From positions 1-60,627 of the forward strand of contig PBAY01000013.1 of assembly GCA_002717655.1 (NCBI GenBank): a stretch of DNA of 60,627 nucleotides. The letters are read 5' to 3'. Below, one piece after another: positions 9,168 through 17,297 of the stretch. The notes under the pieces were generated by a model. The model saw only the letters and a program-made list of their open reading frames with translations. It ran no database searches and was not told the DNA's origin. Numbering within the stretch: the first letter of the stretch is position 1; each line of letters opens with the position of its first letter. The DNA is from Phycisphaerae bacterium. GTDB taxonomy: Bacteria; Planctomycetota; Phycisphaerae; Phycisphaerales; SM1A02. A program made the position numbers and the translations under genes.

Positions 9168-10421
9168 TCACTCTGGAGCAGGCTGTTGACCTGTTCCGTC
9201 ACTGCGGAATCGAATCAACGCGATGATCAGAATCAGAACAAAGCCGACGCCAGCCACCTTGAATGAAAGCTGCAGAACCTCCGAGACCGTTGCCCAGGTT
9301 GCCGACTCATCCGAGGGAACAACTGAACTGAGAATCAACAACATGCCTGCAAAGGCAAGTCGACCAGCCAGACTCTGCATGGAGAGATAGGTTGCCCGGT
9401 GCTTCCGGGCGACCCGACCCGTCACCGTCGCGTTGATCACCGGAGCCATCAAGGCCCTCGGAACTGATCTGGCCAGCAACAACAGAACAACCAGCGGCGA
9501 CAGAATCCAGCCCATCGCACCAATGATCACTGATTGAATACCCGTCGCAAGAAGCAGTGTCCACCACAGACCAATCCGATTTCTGATCGCAATGCTCGAA
9601 GCGCCGAAGAATGATGCAACCAGCAGGGTCAAGGTCACATGCATGCCGCTTACCAATGGTGTACCCGGCTGAGCCCAGGGAAGATCAGCCAGCGAAAATT
9701 CGATGTAGGACTGGAAGAACTCGTATGGGACATGGTTCAGAATCGTCATCAACACGAAATAGCACAGAATGCACAGAAGAATCGGTTGCCTCAGATAACC
9801 AAGACATCTTGCGAATTCGCGGAATGGATTGGCATGGATTTCCGGCTCCTCCACCGGTGGCTCCACGAATCTCACGACCAGGAACAACATCCCGACCGCG
9901 GCGATACAGGCCACCAGATACGCCAGTTGCAAGGACCAGATGGCGACCAGTCCACCGATCAAGGCCGCCAGAGCACCACCCAGAAAACGGTTGCGTGACA
10001 CCTTGGCTTCACGGGCCGCGAACTCGTCTTCGCGTCCGAGGACCTTGAGTGAATCAAAGTGGAAGGCGGTTTCCGTACCACTCTTGAATGAGATGCCTGC
10101 AGCCTTGAGGAACTGTGCCACGGCAAAGATCACGAAACTGCCGCCCACGAAGATCATCCCATAGGCCACGGCAAGAATGACGGCTGCGACCAGCAGCGTG
10201 ATCCGTCTCCCGAATCGATCCGAGAACCAGCCACTTGGAACTTCCATGAAGTACACGCCGAGGTAATAGACCATCTCGACGAGCAGCACTTCATCAAGCG
10301 TCAGCACTTCACTGAAGTACAGAAAGAAGATCGGAAGCCAGAAATAGGCATCGGACAGGAATGCGTAGCGTGGATACCACTTGACATTCCACTCGCACTT
10401 CTTTCGAATCGCATCAGTCAT
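9168..10421 (-). CDS. MFS transporter
   Basis: 417 residues with about 12 hydrophobic segments. The major-facilitator motif A is recognisable between helices 2 and 3 (GWFSDRFGRRITLLV), preceded by VYFMEVPSGW, which is common in MFS exporters of unknown substrate. The N-terminus (MTDAIRKKCEWNVKWYPRYAFLSDAY) resembles cytosolic ends of MFS proteins that lack a signal peptide. It is the last gene of the minus-strand polysaccharide block but sits 104 bp after the preceding gene, so it may have its own promoter. Substrate unknown. Confidence 0.85.
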   Translation of the reverse strand: MTDAIRKKCEWNVKWYPRYAFLSDAYFWLPIFFLYFSEVLTLDEVLLVEMVYYLGVYFMEVPSGWFSDRFGRRITLLVAAVILAVAYGMIFVGGSFVIFAVAQFLKAAGISFKSGTETAFHFDSLKVLGREDEFAAREAKVSRNRFLGGALAALIGGLVAIWSLQLAYLVACIAAVGMLFLVVRFVEPPVEEPEIHANPFREFARCLGYLRQPILLCILCYFVLMTILNHVPYEFFQSYIEFSLADLPWAQPGTPLVSGMHVTLTLLVASFFGASSIAIRNRIGLWWTLLLATGIQSVIIGAMGWILSPLVVLLLLARSVPRALMAPVINATVTGRVARKHRATYLSMQSLAGRLAFAGMLLILSSVVPSDESATWATVSEVLQLSFKVAGVGFVLILIIALIRFRSDGTGQQPAPE

Positions 10422-10525
10422 GATTGAAGCCCGCTTGCATTGATGAAGATGCTAGCAGGTGTCGAAGGAAGCATGGCATCACCTTGAGAGGCCATGTGGC
10501 GGCGACTGGATACTGAAAGGGACGA

Positions 10526-11341
10526 TCAGCCCAGCTCGAGTGCCGAAACGGTCACGGCGCCATCGACGACATGCAGCAGTCCCCCATCAGGGACGGCCTG
10601 CCAGTTGTAGTCCTCACGATCAAGTGGTTCTGATACGACCACGGTTGAACGAGCATCCAGAGAACGAGTCACCCCATCCCGACCAAGCAGTGACAAGCCC
10701 TGGCCCCAGTAGAGGGTCGGCGTATCGCCGTCGCTGCTGTATCTAGCTGCCCACAGGGAACTTCCATTGGAAACAGAAATGCTCATCCTGAAGGGCTCGA
10801 GGATTCCGTACTCGGATCGAACCGACTCCACCTCGTTGATCATTCGAGCAATCGCCTTTGGGGGATCCTGCTCAAGTCCGAAGGTCATCGTCAGCGCAAA
10901 GAGCGTCTCTGAATCCGTCTGTCCCTGTCTGCACTGATAGATGGAAGGAGCAATCCGCTGGTCCAGCGCCTGATGGATCCTGTCCCATCCCCCGACATCG
11001 CCATTGTGCTGAAAGAGCCATTGGCCGATTCGAAAGGGATGCGTATTCACTCTGGCGACCGCACCCCTGGTGACCGCTCTGACATGAGCCATGAAAAGAT
11101 GGGAACGAACATGCCGACTGAGGCTCTCCACATTCTCATCATTCCAGGCCGCCCGGGTTTCCCGATAGAGACCTGGATCATCATGATCCGCGGAATACCA
11201 TCCAACGCCGACACCGTCACCATTCACGGTGTGCTGGGTCTGCAGCGCCTGACGCGACTGATCCAGAAGCGAATGCTCCGGCTCGTACAGCAGCGTGCTC
11301 ATGTTCAAGGGCTCGCCGCAATAAGCCAACCAGCGACACAT
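10526..11341 (-). CDS. Class II glutamine amidotransferase (EgtC-like)
   Basis: 271 residues from ATG 11341. The start was chosen because it puts Cys at position 2 (MCRWLAYCGEP), the N-terminal nucleophile of Ntn-type class II glutamine amidotransferases, exposed after Met removal; the longer frame to 11491 would bury it, and a GAGGGAG Shine-Dalgarno lies just upstream. GDGVGVGWY, FMAHVRAVTRGAVARVNTHPF and LFQHNGDVGGW are the family's glutamine-binding motifs, as in EgtC and YafJ-like proteins. It should release ammonia from glutamine or hydrolyse a gamma-glutamyl amide. No EgtB or EgtD is nearby, so ergothioneine synthesis is not supported. It starts 1 nt after the WcaF-like gene, implying co-expression with the polysaccharide operon. 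Confidence 0.85.
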   Translation of the reverse strand: MCRWLAYCGEPLNMSTLLYEPEHSLLDQSRQALQTQHTVNGDGVGVGWYSADHDDPGLYRETRAAWNDENVESLSRHVRSHLFMAHVRAVTRGAVARVNTHPFRIGQWLFQHNGDVGGWDRIHQALDQRIAPSIYQCRQGQTDSETLFALTMTFGLEQDPPKAIARMINEVESVRSEYGILEPFRMSISVSNGSSLWAARYSSDGDTPTLYWGQGLSLLGRDGVTRSLDARSTVVVSEPLDREDYNWQAVPDGGLLHVVDGAVTVSALELG

Positions 11342-11342
11342 C

Positions 11343-11933
11343 TCAGGACGCTCCCTCGGAGGTGTCATAACCGAAGTCCGAGGGACCAAGTTCGCGCGGC
11401 TTGACCGGTCGAGCCGGGGACCCCATGCAGATCTGCCAAGCTGGAAGATCCTTGAACACCGAAGAACGCGCACCCACCACGGCCCCGTCACCCACGGTCA
11501 CGCCTGGCGCCACGAAGACATCCGCTGCGATCCAGACACGCTTGCCCAGTGTGATGGGCTTTGGAACCAGTGGAAACTCTGGGTCTTCATGATCATGAGT
11601 CGCACCACAGAGATAGGCATACTGACTGACCGTCGTCCATTCGCCAATGGTGATGGTGGTCACGTTGTAGCAATCGGCCCCATCCCCAAGACAGGCATAG
11701 GGACCCATGACCAGGTTACTCGGCAACCAGACTCTGGCTTTTGGATAGACACGTGAGGTCCGGTGAATCTTCGCCCCGAACAACCGAAGCACCAGATTGC
11801 GATACCCGTGCAGCTGCCGAGGGGTATAGCGAAAGAAGAGGACATAGACGACGCCCCAGATCACACGAGTGATCTTGTTGGCCAGCGAATGCGGGCTGGT
11901 CAGCATGGCATGGGATGGCGTCTCGTTCGTCAT
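11343..11933 (-). CDS. WcaF-like hexapeptide-repeat acetyltransferase
   Basis: 196 residues. The N-terminus has a hydrophobic helix (VIWGVVYVLFFRYTPRQL) typical of WcaF-type colanic acid acetyltransferases, then imperfect hexapeptide repeats forming a left-handed beta helix (KIHRTSRVYPKARVWLPSNL, YNVTTITIGEWTTVSQYAYL, ITLGKRVWIAADVFVAPGVT). His in GATHDHEDPEF is the probable catalytic base. It should O-acetylate a sugar in a surface polysaccharide, with acetyl-CoA as the usual donor. It is the second acyltransferase in this operon, besides the lipoyl fusion. The gene lies 46 bp after the glycosyltransferase. Confidence 0.9.
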   Translation of the reverse strand: MTNETPSHAMLTSPHSLANKITRVIWGVVYVLFFRYTPRQLHGYRNLVLRLFGAKIHRTSRVYPKARVWLPSNLVMGPYACLGDGADCYNVTTITIGEWTTVSQYAYLCGATHDHEDPEFPLVPKPITLGKRVWIAADVFVAPGVTVGDGAVVGARSSVFKDLPAWQICMGSPARPVKPRELGPSDFGYDTSEGAS

Positions 11934-11979
11934 CGAACAAACTCCAGTAAGCGCTCAGGCAGAAAGATAGCCTGATGCA

Positions 11980-13212
11980 TCAAGCCTTGCCTTCAAGTAC
12001 ATCACAGAACATGCCACAAAGGCGTTCCTTGGAGAGCTTCTCACGCACCACCTGCTGAGCCCGGTCACCCATCTCCTGAATGGTGTCCTCCGGCGTATCA
12101 GCGATCTCACGAATGACCTCGATCGCCCGATCGACATCACCATGACTGATGTGCCAGCCAACGTTGTTGTCATGAACCAGATCGGACACATGACAGGGAT
12201 CTGGACCAAGCAGCAGAATCGGTCGCCCGACCGCCATGGCACCATAGATCTTGCAGGGATGAATGACCCCGACCATGGGATCACCGACACTCACGAGATG
12301 AACATCCGCCGAAGAGAGTGAATAACGAAGTGTCTCCATCGGCTGATACGGCAGACTCACCATGTTGGTGAGACCATGTTCCGAGATCGTGTCCTCGACT
12401 TCCTGCTTCCTTACACCACCACCGATGAACAGGAACATGATCCGAGGATCATCCTTGTAGGTCACGGCAGCCTTGAGAAAGGTCTCCAAAGGCAGTGCGA
12501 TCCCATGATTGCCGCTGTACATGAAGACGAACTTGCCATCCAGACCATGCTCCTTGCGGAATGGATTTTCTGAATGAGGAATCGTCTCCAGATGATCTTC
12601 ATGCGGCCATGGCGGCATCGTGTGGATCTTTTCCTTGACATCAAGCTTCTTCATCATGGTGTCACCCATGAATCGATCGAGTACCACCACGTCATTCGAT
12701 CGCTTGAGAATCCGCCTGTTGAAGAAGTCCATCAGTCTGGCTGAAAATGATCCCGGCTTGATTGCTCCCAATGCGATCAACTGCTCGGGATTGATGTCCA
12801 TGACCCAGAACTTCACGGAACTTCTTCGGAAGAAACGAATGACCAGCGCGGCCACGATGCACATCGGAGGGCTGGTGCTCACCAGCAAGGCATCCGACTT
12901 GCCGGCGAAGAGACCGCGGACAATGGTCTGAAGCATGAACAGGATCGCAGCCAATGCTCTCAGCAGAAAGTGCCGCTTGCCGAATGAACTCAATGGCAGG
13001 CGTCGCACCTCTACACCGTTGCGATCTTCCCGGGAGTCGTAACGGATCGAGGAATCGTTGTATCCCCTTGCGGAAGTCAGGACCTTGACTCGCCAGCCTC
13101 TACGAACCATTTCTTCAGCGGCATCGGCCATGTGCTGCCCGACGCTGGCGGGGTCCGGCGGATAGACCTGGCTGAGAACCAGAAGGACGGGTTTGCGTTC
13201 GGACTTGCTCAC
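11980..13212 (-). CDS. GT4-type glycosyltransferase
   Basis: 410 residues, GT-B fold. The N-terminal domain begins VLLVLSQVYPPDPASVGQHM, typical of WbuB/WcaI-like enzymes, and the C-terminal domain contains FVFMYSGNHGIALPLETFLK, FLFIGGGVRKQEVE and the nucleotide-sugar binding segment HPCKIYGAMAVGRPILLLGP. It transfers a sugar from a nucleotide donor to a growing lipid-linked glycan at the inner membrane; donor and acceptor cannot be told. Start is GTG 13212. It lies 29 bp after the deacetylase in the polysaccharide operon. Confidence 0.92.
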   Translation of the reverse strand: MSKSERKPVLLVLSQVYPPDPASVGQHMADAAEEMVRRGWRVKVLTSARGYNDSSIRYDSREDRNGVEVRRLPLSSFGKRHFLLRALAAILFMLQTIVRGLFAGKSDALLVSTSPPMCIVAALVIRFFRRSSVKFWVMDINPEQLIALGAIKPGSFSARLMDFFNRRILKRSNDVVVLDRFMGDTMMKKLDVKEKIHTMPPWPHEDHLETIPHSENPFRKEHGLDGKFVFMYSGNHGIALPLETFLKAAVTYKDDPRIMFLFIGGGVRKQEVEDTISEHGLTNMVSLPYQPMETLRYSLSSADVHLVSVGDPMVGVIHPCKIYGAMAVGRPILLLGPDPCHVSDLVHDNNVGWHISHGDVDRAIEVIREIADTPEDTIQEMGDRAQQVVREKLSKERLCGMFCDVLEGKA

Positions 13213-13241
13213 GGATTGATCTTTCTCAAATTCAAATCAGT

Positions 13242-14156
13242 TCAGGCTGCGCTGGCCGAAGAGTCATCACAAGGCAGGATCTCGCCTCCGGCCAACTGGT
13301 ATTCAGGCCAATCCTTGACCGTCTTGAGCGTCTCTTCGATCGTCGTGAACTGGTAACGCTCCAGAGAATGTCTGAGCTTGCCCAGTGTCTTGTCCAGATT
13401 CACGTAGTACTTGAAACTCTTCAATGCCGGCAACTTCATGCGAGGCTGATCCGGATTGATTTCGCGTGGATGGATGTAGCTCATTCCTGGTCGACCAGCT
13501 CGGTGGTTCTGACGATAGCCACGGTCAATCAACCAGTTGGGGAAGAGACGAAGATACCCCCCGCCTGAGAATGGAATCGATCGCCCCGCAATGGTCATGA
13601 CTGAAACAGGAAAACACTTCATGTCTCCCTCTTCAGTGTGCAGCAGGAAGGGATCACGTCGGAATCCCTCGACGCCACCATGATCCCGACGAGCAGGAAC
13701 AATGGAGACATCAACATCGATTCCATGCTTGCGCAGGATGGGATAGGCCCAGAAACACTCACGCTTGATTGAGAAGCCGGGTGCTCGGAAGGCGGTGACG
13801 GGCTGGCCGGAAACTTCTCGAAGGATCTTGACGCACTGTTCGATATCCGCATCGAACTCCTCAGGCGTCAGATCGAATACAAGACGATGGAAGTAGCTGT
13901 GACAACCGATCTCATGACCGGCATCCACCAGTCGTCTGATGAGATCGGGGTAACGCTCCGCAACCCAGCCGACGGTCAGAAACGTACCTTTGCTGCCGGT
14001 TTCATCCAGCAGTCGCATCAAGGTCTCGGTGTCTTCGACCACGTAGGAAGGCGCAGAATTCCAGGTACTCGGATCGGTGTAATCCGTGGTGACACCACAG
14101 ATGTGGAACCATTCCTCCAGATCAACACAGAATGAATTGAGCGGCTGCTCGGGCAT
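13242..14156 (-). CDS. Polysaccharide deacetylase with DUF3473 (exosortase-locus type)
   Basis: 304 residues. The NodB-type core starts FCVDLEEWFH, with Asp12 and Glu14 in the DxE motif seen in XrtA-locus deacetylases. The metal-binding motif is GHEIGCHSYFHR, and AFRAPGFS is the third motif. The C-terminal DUF3473 segment contains FSGGGYLRLFPNWLI and MSYIHPREINP. This subfamily usually lies in exosortase (PEP-CTERM) exopolysaccharide loci and removes N-acetyl groups from glycan. The ATG at 14156 has GAGGGAG upstream and follows the lipoyl fusion by 2 nt; a TTG at 14162 would overlap it by 4 nt. A PEP-CTERM-like protein gene lies 4.5 kb upstream, which fits. Confidence 0.92.
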   Translation of the reverse strand: MPEQPLNSFCVDLEEWFHICGVTTDYTDPSTWNSAPSYVVEDTETLMRLLDETGSKGTFLTVGWVAERYPDLIRRLVDAGHEIGCHSYFHRLVFDLTPEEFDADIEQCVKILREVSGQPVTAFRAPGFSIKRECFWAYPILRKHGIDVDVSIVPARRDHGGVEGFRRDPFLLHTEEGDMKCFPVSVMTIAGRSIPFSGGGYLRLFPNWLIDRGYRQNHRAGRPGMSYIHPREINPDQPRMKLPALKSFKYYVNLDKTLGKLRHSLERYQFTTIEETLKTVKDWPEYQLAGGEILPCDDSSASAA

Positions 14157-14158
14157 GA

Positions 14159-15229
14159 TCAAGCTTCTCCCTCAGGTTTGGGAAACTGCTTGACGACCTT
14201 TGCAGGATTACCAGAGACCATGGTGTACGGAGGCACGTTGTTCATCACGACTGAACCAGAAGCCACCACACTGCAACGTCCGACGGTCACGCCGGGCATC
14301 ACCACCGAGTTGACCCCGATGAAGCAATGGTCTTCCAGAACGACCGGTTTCACGACTGCGGGCATCATGCCGGTATCGCGTAGATGGTGAGGTGCCTTGA
14401 TGTGCGTCATGATGATGCAACCCACCGTGACTCGTACATCCTTGCCCATGCTGATGTTCTCGGGATAGGCCGTCTCAAGAATGGAAGTGGGGTCAATGAA
14501 GCAATCCGGCCCCATCTTCACACCACGCCATCGATGAAGGACATTGATGACTCCTCGAGGCGCGACCTTGACGAGATTGCCAAGAAGCCAGTTACGCCAG
14601 AAGTAGTTCCAGATCAGAACTACCATGCTGGTTCCTCGATCGCCTGCAGATGCCTTGGCATCTCCGAACAACCCCTTGCCTTGATATGGCTTCGCAGGTG
14701 CCGCCTGTACCGGAGATGTATTCACTGCAGGAGCTGGCGATTCCTCAAGTGGCTCGATGCTGATTGATCCATCTTCACTTGAATCCTCAGGCGATGATTC
14801 CATGTAGGCCCGTACATCACGTTCACGGATGAGCCCCTGGCCCGCGAAGACCGACGGATCGATTCCGTGCTTGTCGATGAGGACCTGTGCCTTGCGGGAG
14901 ATGGCGACATCACCACTGGATGGTGCGGATGGAACTGGAGCAGGTGATGATGCGCTGGCGGCATCAGCTGCAGGCGCCTCGGCCTCGACACGACCAACCA
15001 GTTCACCAACAGGCACTTCAGCGCCTGCAGGATGCAGATGATGAAGATATCCATCTGTTTCCGCTTCCAGTTCCAGAACGCTCTTGGACGTCTCGATATC
15101 GACGACATGCTGACCGGCAGTGACCTGCTCGCCATGTGCAACAGCCCAGGACTGGACCGTCACAACATCATCATTAACCGTTTCACGGGGAATCCGGATC
15201 TCTCGAGGATCATCACTGGCCGGGGGCAT
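14159..15229 (-). CDS. Lipoyl domain - PSBD - hexapeptide (LbH) acyltransferase fusion
   Basis: 356 residues with an unusual order. Residues 9-83 form a lipoyl domain with the acceptor lysine Lys49 in VVDIETSKSVLELEAE. An Ala/Pro/Ser hinge (84-107) follows, then a peripheral-subunit-binding domain (108-143; ISRKAQVLIDKHGIDPSVF and GLIRERDVRAYM), a second flexible hinge (144-198), an amphipathic hydrophobic stretch (about 202-222) and a left-handed beta-helix acyltransferase (232-350; CIIMTHIKAPHHL, DHCFIGVNSVVMPGVTVG). The first half is that of an E2 subunit of 2-oxoacid dehydrogenases, but the catalytic core with HxxxDG is absent. His276 or His281 may be the catalytic base. It overlaps the E1 gene by 17 nt. 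I infer that an acyl-lipoyl arm made by E1 donates to a sugar. Confidence 0.9.
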   Translation of the reverse strand: MPPASDDPREIRIPRETVNDDVVTVQSWAVAHGEQVTAGQHVVDIETSKSVLELEAETDGYLHHLHPAGAEVPVGELVGRVEAEAPAADAASASSPAPVPSAPSSGDVAISRKAQVLIDKHGIDPSVFAGQGLIRERDVRAYMESSPEDSSEDGSISIEPLEESPAPAVNTSPVQAAPAKPYQGKGLFGDAKASAGDRGTSMVVLIWNYFWRNWLLGNLVKVAPRGVINVLHRWRGVKMGPDCFIDPTSILETAYPENISMGKDVRVTVGCIIMTHIKAPHHLRDTGMMPAVVKPVVLEDHCFIGVNSVVMPGVTVGRCSVVASGSVVMNNVPPYTMVSGNPAKVVKQFPKPEGEA

Positions 15230-17219
15230 TCATGACCTCCATCGTGCGAGCCACGATGTCATCGACACCTGGCAGGCATTGCTCTTCCAGCGGACGGGCT
15301 GCTGGAATGGGAACAGGCGATGCATTCAACCGCTTGCAGACGATACCCGACTGACCGTGCCGTTCGGCAACCTGTGCCAGAATCTCACTCGCCAGAGAGA
15401 CGAACCCCTGCCCCTCCTCGACGACCAGCAATCTACGGCTGGTTTCAAGGCTCTCGGACAGAACACCCACATCAAACGGATAAAGCTGGGTAGGCATGAA
15501 GAGATCGACTGCGACCTCCTCTTCCTCGAACAGACGAACCACCGCCTCTTCAGCATCCAGAGAAAGTCCCCCGATGACGACCATCGTGATATCTGCCGGG
15601 ACTTCGGGCTTCAGGCGTACAACAGGGAATCGCTCATCAGTCTGCTTGAGCAGCGAGAAACCTGGCAGAGGCTCCGACGTTGCGTACTTCCCATAGAGAA
15701 TCTTGTTTTCAATCACCAGCGTCGGGAGATCGATGGTCGCGAACAGATCCGAATAGAGCTGCGCCGGGCTGTAGCGATGATGAAGACAGAGAACCTGCGT
15801 ATCAGGCAGGCCGAGAAGATGCTTCTCAAGACTCTGACTGTGAGTCGAGGCGTAGCCTCGCTTGCCACCCATGGGAGTTCGATAGATCACCGGCATGCGG
15901 ACCTTGTCGTTGAACATGAATCGGAACTTGCTGGCATGATTCACCCACTGGTCGGATGCCAGCATGGTGAAATCACCGAACATGAACTCAACCACGGGAA
16001 TCATCCCACCCAGGGCCAGACCATTGCCGATGCCGGCGATGCCCAGCTCACTGATTGGGGTATTCCTCACCCGATCGGGATAGTCGAGACTCAGGCCCAT
16101 CGTGGCCTTGAAGGCTCCACCATAAGGTGACTCGATGTCCTCACCGAGCACGAAGACATCATCTCGGTTTTCAAGCGCTTCACCCAAGGCCCCACTGATG
16201 GACTGAACCACCCGGGCACGATCGAACTGCAGCGGCTCCCAACCGGTACTGGCCGGCGGAGGAGTCGTCAGCTTCAGATCATCGAAGGCTGATGCTTCCG
16301 CCTTGGCGACCGCGGCCTCGACCATCTCATCGATCTCATCGGACATCGCCTTCCACCGAGGGTCCTCACCCCAGGCTTCACACATCGTATTGAGGGGATC
16401 CCGGGACTCGTAGGGTTCCACATAGTCACGCGGACGATTGTCATCACCCTTGGAATGCGCCATCAGGCGGAAGGTGTCCACGCGATGGAACATCGGTCGC
16501 GAACTGCTGCGAACCTGGTCGACCGTTGCCGCCATCTCATCCATCAAACTGGTCCACTGCCAGGTATTGGAATGGGCCGTCTCGATTCCGAATGCCTCCG
16601 CCCGAGCGGTGATATCGCCAGCCAGCGTCTGAGTCTGGCTGGTGCTCTGGGCAAAGAGGTTGTTCTCGCACACGATGAGCAGGGGAAGATCCCACTTGCT
16701 CGCCATGTTCATGGTTTCATAGAGGGCGCCCTGGCCAAGCGTGCCATCACCAATGAAGCAGGCTGCGATGGCGCCGGTATTCCGGCACTTGTTGGCCAGC
16801 GCAAGACCGGCCGTGACGGGAACGATGCCGCCTTGAATACCGTTGGAGAAATAGGTATCACGCTGCAGGTGCTGCGAACCGCCTCGGCCTGCACAGACAC
16901 CACAGGCCTTGCCCATGACTTCGCCGATCAAGCCTTCGACATCACCGAATCTCGCCAGATAATGACCATGGCCTCGATGATTCGAGAAGACGCAATCGTG
17001 TTCTTGAAGCGCCTGAGCTACAGCAACACCAACAAACTCCTGGCCGATGCAGGTATGCACGGTTCCGAAGAGCTTGCCCTCGGAGAACAACTGAAGAAGT
17101 CGCTGCTCCGTGCGTCTGATGAGCAACGCAGTCCTGATGGTGTCCAGATGAAAGTCCAGACCATCATCAGGAACCATGGGCTCGATTGCGACGTTGATGT
17201 ACTCGGGCCCTTCCGCCAT
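15213..17219 (-). CDS. Fused alpha/beta E1 component of a 2-oxoacid dehydrogenase
   Basis: 668 residues from ATG 17219, which has GGAGG ten nt upstream; ATG 17276 is in frame but lacks one. The alpha half has HRGHGHYLARFGD and the thiamine-diphosphate motif from Gly157-Asp158-Gly159 to Asn186-Asn187 (GDGTLGQGALYETMN then LLIVCENN). The beta half (from about 340) has VFVLGEDIESPYGGAF and NTPISELGIAGIGNGLALGG, ending in the transketolase C-terminal domain. It should decarboxylate a 2-oxoacid and reductively acylate a lipoyl domain; pyruvate is plausible, but the substrate is not readable. The partner lipoyl protein is encoded next, overlapping by 17 nt. No E3 is nearby. A position inside a polysaccharide operon argues against a housekeeping role. 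Confidence 0.92.
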   Translation of the reverse strand: MAEGPEYINVAIEPMVPDDGLDFHLDTIRTALLIRRTEQRLLQLFSEGKLFGTVHTCIGQEFVGVAVAQALQEHDCVFSNHRGHGHYLARFGDVEGLIGEVMGKACGVCAGRGGSQHLQRDTYFSNGIQGGIVPVTAGLALANKCRNTGAIAACFIGDGTLGQGALYETMNMASKWDLPLLIVCENNLFAQSTSQTQTLAGDITARAEAFGIETAHSNTWQWTSLMDEMAATVDQVRSSSRPMFHRVDTFRLMAHSKGDDNRPRDYVEPYESRDPLNTMCEAWGEDPRWKAMSDEIDEMVEAAVAKAEASAFDDLKLTTPPPASTGWEPLQFDRARVVQSISGALGEALENRDDVFVLGEDIESPYGGAFKATMGLSLDYPDRVRNTPISELGIAGIGNGLALGGMIPVVEFMFGDFTMLASDQWVNHASKFRFMFNDKVRMPVIYRTPMGGKRGYASTHSQSLEKHLLGLPDTQVLCLHHRYSPAQLYSDLFATIDLPTLVIENKILYGKYATSEPLPGFSLLKQTDERFPVVRLKPEVPADITMVVIGGLSLDAEEAVVRLFEEEEVAVDLFMPTQLYPFDVGVLSESLETSRRLLVVEEGQGFVSLASEILAQVAERHGQSGIVCKRLNASPVPIPAARPLEEQCLPGVDDIVARTMEVMNAPGQ

Positions 17220-17297
17220 GGCCCCTGGTCCTCCACTGATGGGCCGACTCGGCCCGACTCGACCATCTCTGGTCATCGTGAATCAATCAAGCGCCGA

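Noticed and set aside
15120..16130. 336-codon plus-strand frame opposite the E1 gene
   Set aside because: Antisense shadow; the minus-strand E1 has unmistakable motifs in the same interval.
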